Source: Gammaproteobacteria bacterium (GTDB taxonomy: Bacteria > Pseudomonadota > Gammaproteobacteria > Steroidobacterales > Steroidobacteraceae). From it: DNA of 64,000 nucleotides. The position numbers and the translations under genes were made by a program. Under the pieces are notes generated by a model. That model saw only the letters and a program-made list of their open reading frames with translations. It did no database searches and was not told the origin of the DNA. This document shows, in pieces, positions 51,201-58,111 of this stretch. Numbering within the stretch: position 1 is the stretch's first letter; the number at the start of each line of letters is the position of its first letter. The DNA lies in contig DAIDHD010000036.1 of assembly GCA_027459765.1 (NCBI GenBank), forward strand, positions 1 to 64,000, read 5' to 3'.

Positions 51201-53736
51201 CGGGCGCGCTGCGCACCGCGTATTCCGCGAGGTGCCCGGCGAGCTTCAGGCGCTGGGCCTCGCCGCCCGAGAGGGTCGGCACGGGTTGTCCGAGACGCAG
51301 ATACTCCAGGCCGACGTCGGCGAGCGGTTCGAGGCGCAGGCACACCTCGGGATCGTCCGCGAACACCTGCAGTGCTTCGCTCACCGTGAGATCGAGCACG
51401 TCCGCGATCGACAGCGGCGCGCCGCCGGCACGCGGCAGCTTCACCTCGAGGATCTCGGCGCGGTAGCGCCGCCCGTTGCAATCGGGGCAGCGCAGGTAGA
51501 CGTCGGAGAGGAACTGCATCTCCACGTGCTCGAAGCCGTTGCCGCCGCAGCCGGGGCAGCGGCCGTTGCCGGCGTTGAAGCTGAAGGTGCCGAGCGTGTA
51601 TTTGCGCTCGCGCGCCAGGGCAAGCCGCGCGAAGCGTGCCCGTATGGCGTCGAACGCCCCCACGTAGCTCGCGGGGTTGGAGCGCGTCGTGCGGCCGATG
51701 CGGCTCTGATCGACCATCACGACCTGCGAGACCAGCTCCGCACCGCGCAGCGCGCGGTGGCGCCCGGGACTCTCGGTGGGTTTGCCCTTGGCGCGCAGCA
51801 GCGCCGGATACAGCACGTCGTGCACCAGCGTTGACTTGCCGGAGCCGCTGACCCCGGTGACGCACACCAGCCGCCCGAGCGGGATGGCAACGTCGATGCC
51901 TTTGAGGTTGTGCTCGCTGGCGCCCTCGATCACCAGCGTCGGCGTGTCCGCCGTGACCGCGGGCGCCTGCGACGCACCCGTCGAGACACGCCGCCTGCCG
52001 AACAGATAGTCGGCGGTGAGCGAACCACGGGAGGCGGCGAGGGCCGCGGCGGGACCGTAGAAGACGATCTCGCCGCCGTGTTCGCCCGGGCCCGGACCGA
52101 TGTCGAGCAGCCGGTCCGCCGCCTGCATGATGAGCGGGTCGTGTTCGACCACGAGCAGTGTGTTGCCCGCGTCGCGCAGCCGGCGCATCACACCCACGAT
52201 CCGTTCCACGTCGCGCGGATGCAGTCCGATGGACGGCTCGTCGAGCACGAACAGGGTGTTCACCAGCGACGTACCGAGCGCGGTGGTGAGATTGATCCGC
52301 TGTACCTCGCCGCCGGAGAGCGTGCGCGACTGGCGGTCGAGATTGAGGTAGCCGAGACCCACGTCCGCCAGATAGCCGAGGCGTGCGCGAATCTCCCCGA
52401 CCACCAGCGCGGCGGCCTCGTCGAGCGGCTTCGGCAGCTCGAGCGCGTCGAAGAAGGCCCGGCAGCGGTCGATGGGCATGAGCATGAGCTCGCGCAGCGT
52501 GCGCCCGGGCGAGCCCAGACGCCACAGGAGCGCGTCCGCCTTGAGGCGAGTGCCGCCGCACTCGGCGCACTCGGTATAGGAGCGGTAGCGCGACAGCAGC
52601 ACCCGGATGTGCATCTTGTACGCCTTGGTCTCCAGCCAGGCGAAGAACCGGCGCACGCCGTACCAGACGTTCTTGGTCCACTCGCCCTCACCCTCGATGA
52701 CCCAGGCGCGCTGCGCGGGATCGAGGTCGCGCCAGGGCACGTCGAGCGCAATGCCGCGCTTGCGGGCGAACTTGACGAGATCCTGCTGGCACTCGCGGTA
52801 GGCATCGGTCTGCCAGGGCTTGATCGCGCCGCCGGCCAGGGTGAGGGATTCGTCGGGTATCACCAGGCCGTAATCGACGCCGATCACGCGACCGAAGCCA
52901 CGGCAGGTGTCGCACGCGCCGAGCGGCGAATTGAAGCTGAAGGTGTTCGGCGTGGCCGCCTTGTAGGGGATGTCGCACTGGGCGCAGTGCAACTCGGTGG
53001 AGAATCGCCACGGCGGCAGCGGTTCCCCGTCCGCGCTCAGCGGGTACACGTCGAGACGCCCGCGGCCGACCCGCAGCGCGGCCTCGATCGCGTCGCCGAG
53101 GCGCGCCGGGTCGGCGCTCGAGTGGCGCAGGCGGTCCTGGATCACCTGCAGAACCTCGCCGCGGCGCTCGTGGATGCGGGTATAGCCCTGCGTCGCCAGC
53201 AGCGCCGTGATCTCGGCTTCACCGAAGTTGGCCGGAATGGGTACCGGGAAGGTGATCAGCAGTCGCGGGTCGCCGGCCGCCGCCGCGCGGGCGGCGATCT
53301 GTTCGCGGATGCCGGCCGCGGTGTCGCACCGCACCGGCTGGCCGCAGCCACGGCAGTGGAGCACTGCCGCGCGCGCGAACAGCAGCTTCAAGTGATCGTT
53401 GAGCTCGGTCATCGTACCGACGGTGGAGCGCGAGGTGCGCACCGGGTTCGTCTGGTCGATGGCGATGGCCGGCGGGATGCCCTCGATGCGGTCCACCGCC
53501 GGCTTGTCCATGCGGTCGAGGAACTGGCGCGCGTACGGCGAGAAGGTCTCGACGTAGCGCCGCTGACCCTCTGCGTACACCGTGTCGAACACCAGCGAGG
53601 ACTTGCCGGATCCGCTCACGCCGGTGACCACGATGAGTTCGTTCAGGGGCAGGTCTATGTCCAGCCCCTTGAGGTTGTTCTGGCGCGCGCCGCGTACGCG
53701 GATCGCCTCGTCTTGCGGGGGATCGAAGGGGGCCAT
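48241..53736 (-). CDS. uvrA: Double-length excinuclease ABC subunit A (fused UvrA-UvrA, 1831 aa, four ATPase modules)
   Basis: Four Walker A (GVSGSGKSS/T), four signatures (LSGGEVQRINL, LSGGEAQRLKL, LSGGEAQRIRL, LSGGESQRIKL), four Walker B (VLDEPSIGLHPRD, LFDEPTTGLHFDD, VLDEPTIGLHPRD, VLDEPTVGLHMAD), CxxC zinc motifs in each half. Confidence 0.95.
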   Translation of the reverse strand: MAPFDPPQDEAIRVRGARQNNLKGLDIDLPLNELIVVTGVSGSGKSSLVFDTVYAEGQRRYVETFSPYARQFLDRMDKPAVDRIEGIPPAIAIDQTNPVRTSRSTVGTMTELNDHLKLLFARAAVLHCRGCGQPVRCDTAAGIREQIAARAAAAGDPRLLITFPVPIPANFGEAEITALLATQGYTRIHERRGEVLQVIQDRLRHSSADPARLGDAIEAALRVGRGRLDVYPLSADGEPLPPWRFSTELHCAQCDIPYKAATPNTFSFNSPLGACDTCRGFGRVIGVDYGLVIPDESLTLAGGAIKPWQTDAYRECQQDLVKFARKRGIALDVPWRDLDPAQRAWVIEGEGEWTKNVWYGVRRFFAWLETKAYKMHIRVLLSRYRSYTECAECGGTRLKADALLWRLGSPGRTLRELMLMPIDRCRAFFDALELPKPLDEAAALVVGEIRARLGYLADVGLGYLNLDRQSRTLSGGEVQRINLTTALGTSLVNTLFVLDEPSIGLHPRDVERIVGVMRRLRDAGNTLLVVEHDPLIMQAADRLLDIGPGPGEHGGEIVFYGPAAALAASRGSLTADYLFGRRRVSTGASQAPAVTADTPTLVIEGASEHNLKGIDVAIPLGRLVCVTGVSGSGKSTLVHDVLYPALLRAKGKPTESPGRHRALRGAELVSQVVMVDQSRIGRTTRSNPASYVGAFDAIRARFARLALARERKYTLGTFSFNAGNGRCPGCGGNGFEHVEMQFLSDVYLRCPDCNGRRYRAEILEVKLPRAGGAPLSIADVLDLTVSEALQVFADDPEVCLRLEPLADVGLEYLRLGQPVPTLSGGEAQRLKLAGHLAEYAVRSAPAAAAGAARGGSLFLFDEPTTGLHFDDVAKLLRAFRRLVDAGHSLLVIEHNLDVVRAADWVVDLGPEGGDAGGELVCSGTPADLIRHPRSHTGRALAAADLTPAFGAAVADAEERPHPPPPAIDIRGAREHNLKDVDVALRRNAFTVITGVSGSGKSTLAFDILFAEGQRRYLESLNAYARQFVQPASRPDVDAIFGIPPTVAIEQRTSRGGHKSTVATLTEIYHFLRLMYVKLGVQHCPACRTPIEPQSPDAIAARLLADYRGRRIMLLAPLVVARKGLYTELAKWARGKGITELRVDGQWLPTAKWPRLDRFVEHDIEAPAGEFTVGPAAEAELRTALARGLELGKGVVHALVGRGAPVVFSVKRACPSCGTGFPELDPRLFSFNSRHGWCPACQGTGRTLAADAHAGEEGAETFGADGESGEDAAACGECGGERLNPVARHVLFRETSISALTRLSVSEFARRSAGFALRGRELAIARDLLAEIEARIRFLEDVGLGYLALDRAAPTLSGGEAQRIRLAAQLGSNLQGVCYVLDEPTIGLHPRDNLALLDTLERLRAKGNTLVVVEHDEDTIRRADHVIDLGPGAGSRGGRLIAEGTAAELARDPHSVTGRCLAAPLTHSRAARRPVTTATPSIHIDGARVNNLRGVHARIPLGRLTVVTGVSGSGKSSLARNVLLPNLARLTSGGRRARGTPAFEGCDALRGHESVTRVLEVDQTPIGKTPRSCPATYIGFWDSIRRLFAETTEARMRGFGAGRFSFNTAGGRCETCEGQGQRRIEMSFLPDVQVPCEACGGRRFNPETLSIPFKGRNVGEILAMSVEDAVEFFAAQRGIRHPLNLLADVGLGYLQLGQPSPTLSGGESQRIKLVTELSKVRTDALGVDTARREGQHTLYVLDEPTVGLHMADVERLIRVLHRLVDAGNTVVVIEHNLDVMAQADWLVDLGPEGGTGGGRIVAQGPPQRLVAKPGRSHTARILAGFLAERGVP

Positions 53737-53814
53737 GGGGCGCGTAGTCTACTGAAGGCGCCGGCCGGTGGGACGGCGCGACGGTCGCGCCGCGGACGAG
53801 CGCGCACGCGGCGG

Positions 53815-53862
53815 TCGCGCGCCGGCTTGTTGACGCGCCGGGTTGGTGACGCGCCGGGTTGG
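53815..53862. repeat. 16-bp tandem repeat (two perfect copies TGACGCGCCGGGTTGG plus one degenerate upstream copy) between pilZ and uvrA
   Basis: 53831-53846 and 53847-53862 identical; 53815-53830 (TCGCGCGCCGGCTTGT) matches 12/16. Confidence 0.9.
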
Positions 53863-53876
53863 TCGCGCGGGCGGGC

Positions 53877-54152
53877 TCAGCGGCCCGCGAACTGCTCCAT
53901 CATGAGTCCGGTGCCGCCGCGGGTGACGTGCGCCACGATGGCGGAGCGGCGGTGGATCTTCGTGACCGCGCCGAGGTTGATGGCGAAGGCGAGTTGGACG
54001 TGCTGGCCCTTGCGCAGGCCCAAGTTCTCGGTCTCGACGAACACGCCATTGGCGCTCAGGTTCTTCGCCTTGCAGATCCGGCTGCGCCGTCCGGGCAGGA
54101 CCACGTAGACCGTGGTGCGTGCGCGATGGCGGGTGTGCAGTCGTCGCTCCAT
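53877..54152 (-). CDS. PilZ-domain (c-di-GMP receptor-like) protein
   Basis: RRLHTRHR (RxxxR) and NLSANGVFVET (N/DxSxxG). ORF can extend to 54215. Confidence 0.82.
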   Translation of the reverse strand: MERRLHTRHRARTTVYVVLPGRRSRICKAKNLSANGVFVETENLGLRKGQHVQLAFAINLGAVTKIHRRSAIVAHVTRGGTGLMMEQFAGR

Positions 54153-54308
54153 CCGGATTTCCTCGACGTGCCGAGAGATGCTTCGTGCCGATTGACGCTT
54201 CACGCCATTATGCACACGCGACCACGGTTCGCGAAGCCGCGCAGCTTCGACGCCGGGTTTATGTCAAAACTTCGCGGTGACGGCGCGCGCAGGGCGTGCG
54301 CGGGGGTG

Positions 54309-54506
54309 TCAGTCGACGTCCTTGCGGCGGATCGCGAGCTGTTCCGGCGCCTCGATTCCCACCTTGACGCGCCGGCCCGTGCCGCCGAGCAGGGTGATCT
54401 GGATCGGTCCGTTGGCGAACAGCTGCGCCATGGTCATGCTGCCGTCGACGCCGTCGGCGGGCTGGATGACGATGGATTCGTCGGCGCGGCGGCTCAGGAC
54501 CAGCAT
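54309..54506 (-). CDS. csrA: Atypical carbon storage regulator (CsrA family)
   Basis: MLVLSRRADESIVI ... IQITLLGGTGRRVKVGIEAPEQLAIRRKDVD aligns with [14 protein letters not shown]...[30 protein letters not shown], with an internal insertion. Confidence 0.88.
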   Translation of the reverse strand: MLVLSRRADESIVIQPADGVDGSMTMAQLFANGPIQITLLGGTGRRVKVGIEAPEQLAIRRKDVD

Positions 54507-54512
54507 CTTGCG

Positions 54513-54947
54513 TCAGACCCGCGCGAGCGCGCGTGGCGCCGCGGCGTGCGTCTGTCCTCGGGGGCCGTAGGTGAGCGACTTCACGCCGCGGACCGCATCG
54601 AGCAACTGGCGCACCTGGTGCTGGCGGGCGTGAATGATGTGTCCGTTCAGATCGTTGGCGGTCCGGCACGCTGCCATCGCGGCGAGCAGGGCCGTCCAGC
54701 GTTCCGCCACGGCGCGCGGCGGCGGCGCGTGCTCCGCCGTGGGCTGCCACAGCGCGCGGCGCTCGTTTTCCAGCGCCTCGAGTTCGGCGAACAGCCGGAT
54801 CTTCTCCGCGGCCAGCCGCTCCACCGCCGCAGGCTCCGCGCCGGTCAGCGCGCTGCGTTCGGCCGCGAGCGTGGTCTCGAGCACGTGGGCGGCGTCGATC
54901 TCTCGATCGAGCAGCTCCTCGAGACGGCGGGAGGCGTCGGCGTTCAT
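54513..54947 (-). CDS. flgN: Flagellar export chaperone FlgN-like
   Basis: Helical, position downstream of flgM; LEELLDREIDAAHVLETTLAAERSALTG...AAEKIRLFAELEALENERR...TANDLNGHIIHARQHQVRQLL. Confidence 0.75.
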   Translation of the reverse strand: MNADASRRLEELLDREIDAAHVLETTLAAERSALTGAEPAAVERLAAEKIRLFAELEALENERRALWQPTAEHAPPPRAVAERWTALLAAMAACRTANDLNGHIIHARQHQVRQLLDAVRGVKSLTYGPRGQTHAAAPRALARV

Positions 54948-54951
54948 GGGA

Positions 54952-55272
54952 TCACTTCAGCAGGCGATCAGCCTGAATGAGCTTGTCGGCGACGCTACGG
55001 GCATTGACCTTGTAGGTGCCGGAACTCACCGCCTGCTTCACGGCCGCGACCTTGGCGGCGTCGACCACCGGCGCCTTGGCGACCGCGGCCTCGAGTTGCT
55101 GCAGCGAGCGCGCGGAATGGGTGAGGGTGACCTGGTCGCCCTGCGCGTTCGACGCCGGGGCGGGCGTCGACTCTGCCTGCGGCTTGTCGGCCGTAAGCGC
55201 GCCGGCACCGGCTCCCTGGCTGACGGGAACCACCGGATTGGTGGACGAATATCCATTGATCTTGGCGGACAC
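54952..55272 (-). CDS. flgM: Anti-sigma-28 factor FlgM
   Basis: MSAKINGYSS...DQVTLTHSARSLQQLEAAVAKAPVVDAAKVAAVKQAVSSGTYKVNARSVADKLIQADRLL. Confidence 0.92.
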   Translation of the reverse strand: MSAKINGYSSTNPVVPVSQGAGAGALTADKPQAESTPAPASNAQGDQVTLTHSARSLQQLEAAVAKAPVVDAAKVAAVKQAVSSGTYKVNARSVADKLIQADRLLK

Positions 55273-55312
55273 CGAACTCTCTCCTCGGGGCGGGCCAGCG
55301 GCCTTGACCCCC

Positions 55313-55339
55313 TTATCGTCAGGTTTTGGATCAACTTTA
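55313..55339 (-). promoter_or_regulatory. Putative sigma28 (FliA) promoter P2 of flgM: TAAAGTTG-N11-GACGATAA
   Basis: Minus strand TAAA (55339-55336), 15-nt spacer, GACGATAA (55320-55313), ~40 nt upstream of flgM. Confidence 0.75.
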
Positions 55340-55376
55340 GCCGGTCGGCAGCGCCTGCCGGCCGTCGTTGCTCCGG

Positions 55377-55403
55377 TTATCGACTGTGACGCGCGTCACT
55401 TTA
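55377..55403 (-). promoter_or_regulatory. Putative sigma28 (FliA) promoter P1 of flgM: TAAA-N15-GTCGATAA
   Basis: Minus strand TAAA (55403-55400), 15-nt spacer, GTCGATAA (55384-55377). Confidence 0.65.
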
Positions 55404-55410
55404 GGGGGCC

Positions 55411-56142
55411 TCAAAAGGAAATTTCCACGGTGTCCTGGCCGCGGGCGATGCCCTCGACCACCTTGCCGGAGGAGAGATTCTGCACTCGGACGCGCTGGTT
55501 GACATAACCGTCGCCGAGCGCCCGTCCCGCCATGCGCACGCTCATCCCGCCGACGTCCGCCACCAGGGTCACCGACTGGCCGCGGACGATCGCCTTGGGC
55601 GCGTTCAGTTCCTGGTTGGTGATCACGGCCCCGGCGGCGATGGGGCGGGCGGCCGACAGACCCACCACCACCGACGGTGCGTCGATGAATCCGGCGGGCA
55701 ATTCCGCCATTTCGTGTTCCTCGACGCGTACGTCCGCCGGTCCGAGCACGGTGCCCATGACGATGGAGTGTGCCGCGACCACCGCGGTCGAGAAGCCCAC
55801 CACCCGCACCGGCACGAATACGTGCCAGGAGGTGGGCGCGGCGCAGCGTATTTCCACCACCACCCGGTCCTTCATGTGCGTGCCGCCTGAAACCGCCGGC
55901 GCGAGCGGCGTGGCGCAGCGTGGCAAATCGAGGTCGGTGCGCACGGGACCTACCTTGAAGCGCTGGTGCGCGCCGAGCGGCGGGAGTGCGCTTGCGGCGG
56001 TGGTCCGTGCGGCAGCCTCGAGTGCGGCCACGTCCTGGCGGTCGCCCACGCTCGAGTCCGAGGCAGCGGCGCCGGCGCAGCGCACGGTCAGGAGCAAGAG
56101 TATCGAGAGCGACCGACAAATTTTTGGCGTTTTGGAGTTCAT
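55411..56142 (-). CDS. flgA: Flagellar basal body P-ring formation chaperone FlgA
   Basis: Signal peptide; LDLPRCATPLAPAVSG, VVVEIRCAAPTSWHVFVPVRV, RPIAAGAVITNQELNAPKAIVRGQSVTLVADVGGMSVRMAGRALGDGYVNQRVRVQNLSSGKVVEGIA. Confidence 0.93.
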   Translation of the reverse strand: MNSKTPKICRSLSILLLLTVRCAGAAASDSSVGDRQDVAALEAAARTTAASALPPLGAHQRFKVGPVRTDLDLPRCATPLAPAVSGGTHMKDRVVVEIRCAAPTSWHVFVPVRVVGFSTAVVAAHSIVMGTVLGPADVRVEEHEMAELPAGFIDAPSVVVGLSAARPIAAGAVITNQELNAPKAIVRGQSVTLVADVGGMSVRMAGRALGDGYVNQRVRVQNLSSGKVVEGIARGQDTVEISF

Positions 56143-56156
56143 GTCGAGAGGACTGT

Positions 56157-56173
56157 TGCAAACACCGTGCCAG
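56157..56173 (-). promoter_or_regulatory. Putative sigma54 (RpoN) promoter of flgA: CTGGCACG-GTGT-TTGCA
   Basis: Matches YTGGCACGrNNNTTGCW on the minus strand. Confidence 0.75.
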
Positions 56174-56237
56174 GCAGCGGCGTTGCGGTCTGGCAGGCCG
56201 CGGCGGCGATGGGTGGCAAGTTCTTGCCGCTCCGCCG

Positions 56238-56267
56238 GCGGCCGGCCGGTCGTTGCCGGCCGGCCGC
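56238..56267. repeat. Perfect 12-bp inverted repeat GCGGCCGGCCGG-(TCGTTG)-CCGGCCGGCCGC between flgA and flgB
   Basis: Read directly; arms 56238-56249 and 56256-56267. Confidence 0.9.
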
Positions 56268-56366
56268 TCAGGGGCGCCAGGCCCGCTCGAGATTGCCGAG
56301 CGCGAAAAACGCGCACTGCGTCGCAGATTCGGCGGCGAGCCCCCCTTGCGACGGCCGTCGCCGCGC

Positions 56367-56384
56367 TTGGCACGGCGCTTGCTT
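56367..56384 (+). promoter_or_regulatory. Putative sigma54 (RpoN) promoter of the flgB operon: TTGGCACG-GCGC-TTGCTT
   Basis: Matches YTGGCACGrNNNTTGCW, ~40 nt upstream of flgB ATG. Confidence 0.85.
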
Positions 56385-56423
56385 CATCCCTGGCGACGGA
56401 TGGTCACGCACGGAATCTCAGCC

Positions 56424-56831
56424 ATGTTTCAGAACATCTTCGGCATCCACGAACAGGCGCTGCTGCTGCACGGGCGGCGGGTGGGCGTGATCGCCACCAA
56501 CATCGCCAATGCCGACACGCCGAACTACAAGGCGCGTGACCTGGACTTCGCCGCCGTGCTCGGCGGCGCGGATGCGGTGCTCGGCGGGTCGCCCCAGGGC
56601 GCGTTGCCGCTGGCCGTGACGAAGGCCGCGCACATCACCTTCGACACCGAGCCGTCGGCCGCCGCCGACCTCCTGTATCGCAATCCCTACCAGGCCTCGC
56701 TCGACGGCAACACCGTCGAGATGCCGGTGGAACAGTCGGCGTTCGCCGAGACCAATGTGCGCTACCAGGCGAGCCTCGGCTTCATCAACACCCAGATCGC
56801 CGAGCTCACGCTCGCCATCAACGGCCAGTAG
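56424..56831 (+). CDS. flgB: Flagellar basal body rod protein FlgB
   Basis: LLLHGRRVGVIATNIANADTPNYKARDLDF. Confidence 0.95.
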   Translation: MFQNIFGIHEQALLLHGRRVGVIATNIANADTPNYKARDLDFAAVLGGADAVLGGSPQGALPLAVTKAAHITFDTEPSAAADLLYRNPYQASLDGNTVEMPVEQSAFAETNVRYQASLGFINTQIAELTLAINGQ

Positions 56832-56869
56832 GCGCCGGGCACGACACCAACAAAGAGAGTAATCAGACC

Positions 56870-57295
56870 ATGTCGCTCTTCAACGTCTTCAACGTCTCCG
56901 GCAGCGCACTCAACGCCGAGACCATCCGTCTCAACACGACGGCCAGCAATCTCGCCAATGCCGAGAGCGTCAACGGCGATCCGACGCGGATCTACCGCGC
57001 GCGCCACCCGGTGTTCCAGTCGCTGATGAACACCGCCGGGATCGGCGCGGAGGATTCCGGCGCGGCGGTGGGCGTGCGCGTGCTCGGCGTGGTGGAGAGC
57101 CAGACGCCGCCGCTCGCGCGCTATCAGCCCGACAACCCGGCCGCGAACAAGGATGGCTACGTGTACGCCTCCAACGTCAATGCCATCGAGGAGATGACCA
57201 ACATGATCTCCGCAAATCGAAGCTTCGCCACCAACGTCGAGGCGATCAACACGGCGCGCGATCTGCTCCTGAAGACGATCGCGATGGGCCACTAA
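56870..57295 (+). CDS. flgC: Flagellar basal body rod protein FlgC
   Basis: FNVSGSALNAETIRLNTTASNLANAESV; GYVYASNVNAIEEMTNMISANRSFATNVEAINTARDLLLKTIAMG. Confidence 0.96.
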   Translation: MSLFNVFNVSGSALNAETIRLNTTASNLANAESVNGDPTRIYRARHPVFQSLMNTAGIGAEDSGAAVGVRVLGVVESQTPPLARYQPDNPAANKDGYVYASNVNAIEEMTNMISANRSFATNVEAINTARDLLLKTIAMGH

Positions 57296-57307
57296 CCGGG
57301 AGTCGAC

Positions 57308-58078
57308 ATGATCGTCAACCACACCGCCGCCAACGGCGCCAACATCCTCAACGCGATCAACGGCTCCGGATCCAGCACCGGCGCGACCACGGCCGCCGGC
57401 AACGTCGTCCCCGCGGGCTCGGCCGGCGGGTCGAGCGGGTCGGCCTCCGGCGCGAACGCTCTGCACTCCTCCACGTCGCTCGGCGGCACCGACTTCTTGA
57501 CGCTCATGCTGGCGCAGCTGAAGAACCAGGACCCGACGAGCCCGATCGACAGCAACGCCTTCCTCACCCAGCTCGCGCAGCTCTCCGAGGTTCAGGGCAT
57601 CAATCAGCTCAACACGTCGTTCGGCTCGCTGACCGGCTCGTTGAGTTCCAACCAGGCGCTGCAGGCCTCCTCCCTGCTCGGTCACCAGGCGCTGGTGGCG
57701 AGCGGCACCGCGACCTTGAGCTCGGGCGGCACGGTGTCGGGCGCCGTGCAGGTTCCGCAGACCACCTCGAACGTGGTGGTGGGCATCACCGACGCGAGCG
57801 GCGCGCTGGTCGACACGGTCAGCCTCGGCGCGCAGCCGGCCGGTCTCGCCAATTTCACATGGAACGGCGCCACCAGCAGCGGCGGTCAGGCCCCGCCGGG
57901 GCAGTACTCGATCGTCGCGCAGTACGTCGGCGCCGGCGGCGCGGCCACGGCGGCCACGACGCTCGTCAACGGCACCATCGAGAGCGTGAGCATGGGCGCC
58001 GGATCGAGCGGCCTGACGGTCAACGTCGCCGGCATCGGCAGCGTGCCGTTCTCGAGCGTCCAACAGATTTCGAATTAA
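57308..58078 (+). CDS. flgD: Flagellar hook assembly protein FlgD
   Basis: GGTDFLTLMLAQLKNQDPTSPIDSNAFLTQLAQLSEVQGINQLN. Confidence 0.95.
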   Translation: MIVNHTAANGANILNAINGSGSSTGATTAAGNVVPAGSAGGSSGSASGANALHSSTSLGGTDFLTLMLAQLKNQDPTSPIDSNAFLTQLAQLSEVQGINQLNTSFGSLTGSLSSNQALQASSLLGHQALVASGTATLSSGGTVSGAVQVPQTTSNVVVGITDASGALVDTVSLGAQPAGLANFTWNGATSSGGQAPPGQYSIVAQYVGAGGAATAATTLVNGTIESVSMGAGSSGLTVNVAGIGSVPFSSVQQISN

Positions 58079-58111
58079 CCCCTTTCGCACGAATCGCAGG
58101 AGTCACGGACC

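Noticed and set aside
48163-51834. 1223-aa plus-strand ORF antisense to uvrA
   Set aside because: No recognisable motif, composition typical of the antisense frame of a GC-rich gene; uvrA is unambiguous here.
47204-52681. 1825-aa same-strand ORF in an alternative frame through uvrA
   Set aside because: Arg/Gly/Ala-rich nonsense over the uvrA region, a high-GC artefact; only its last ~346 codons (DUF4105, from 48244) are supported.
51910-54108. 732-aa plus ORF over the uvrA 5' end and pilZ
   Set aside because: Antisense artefact with no recognisable family.
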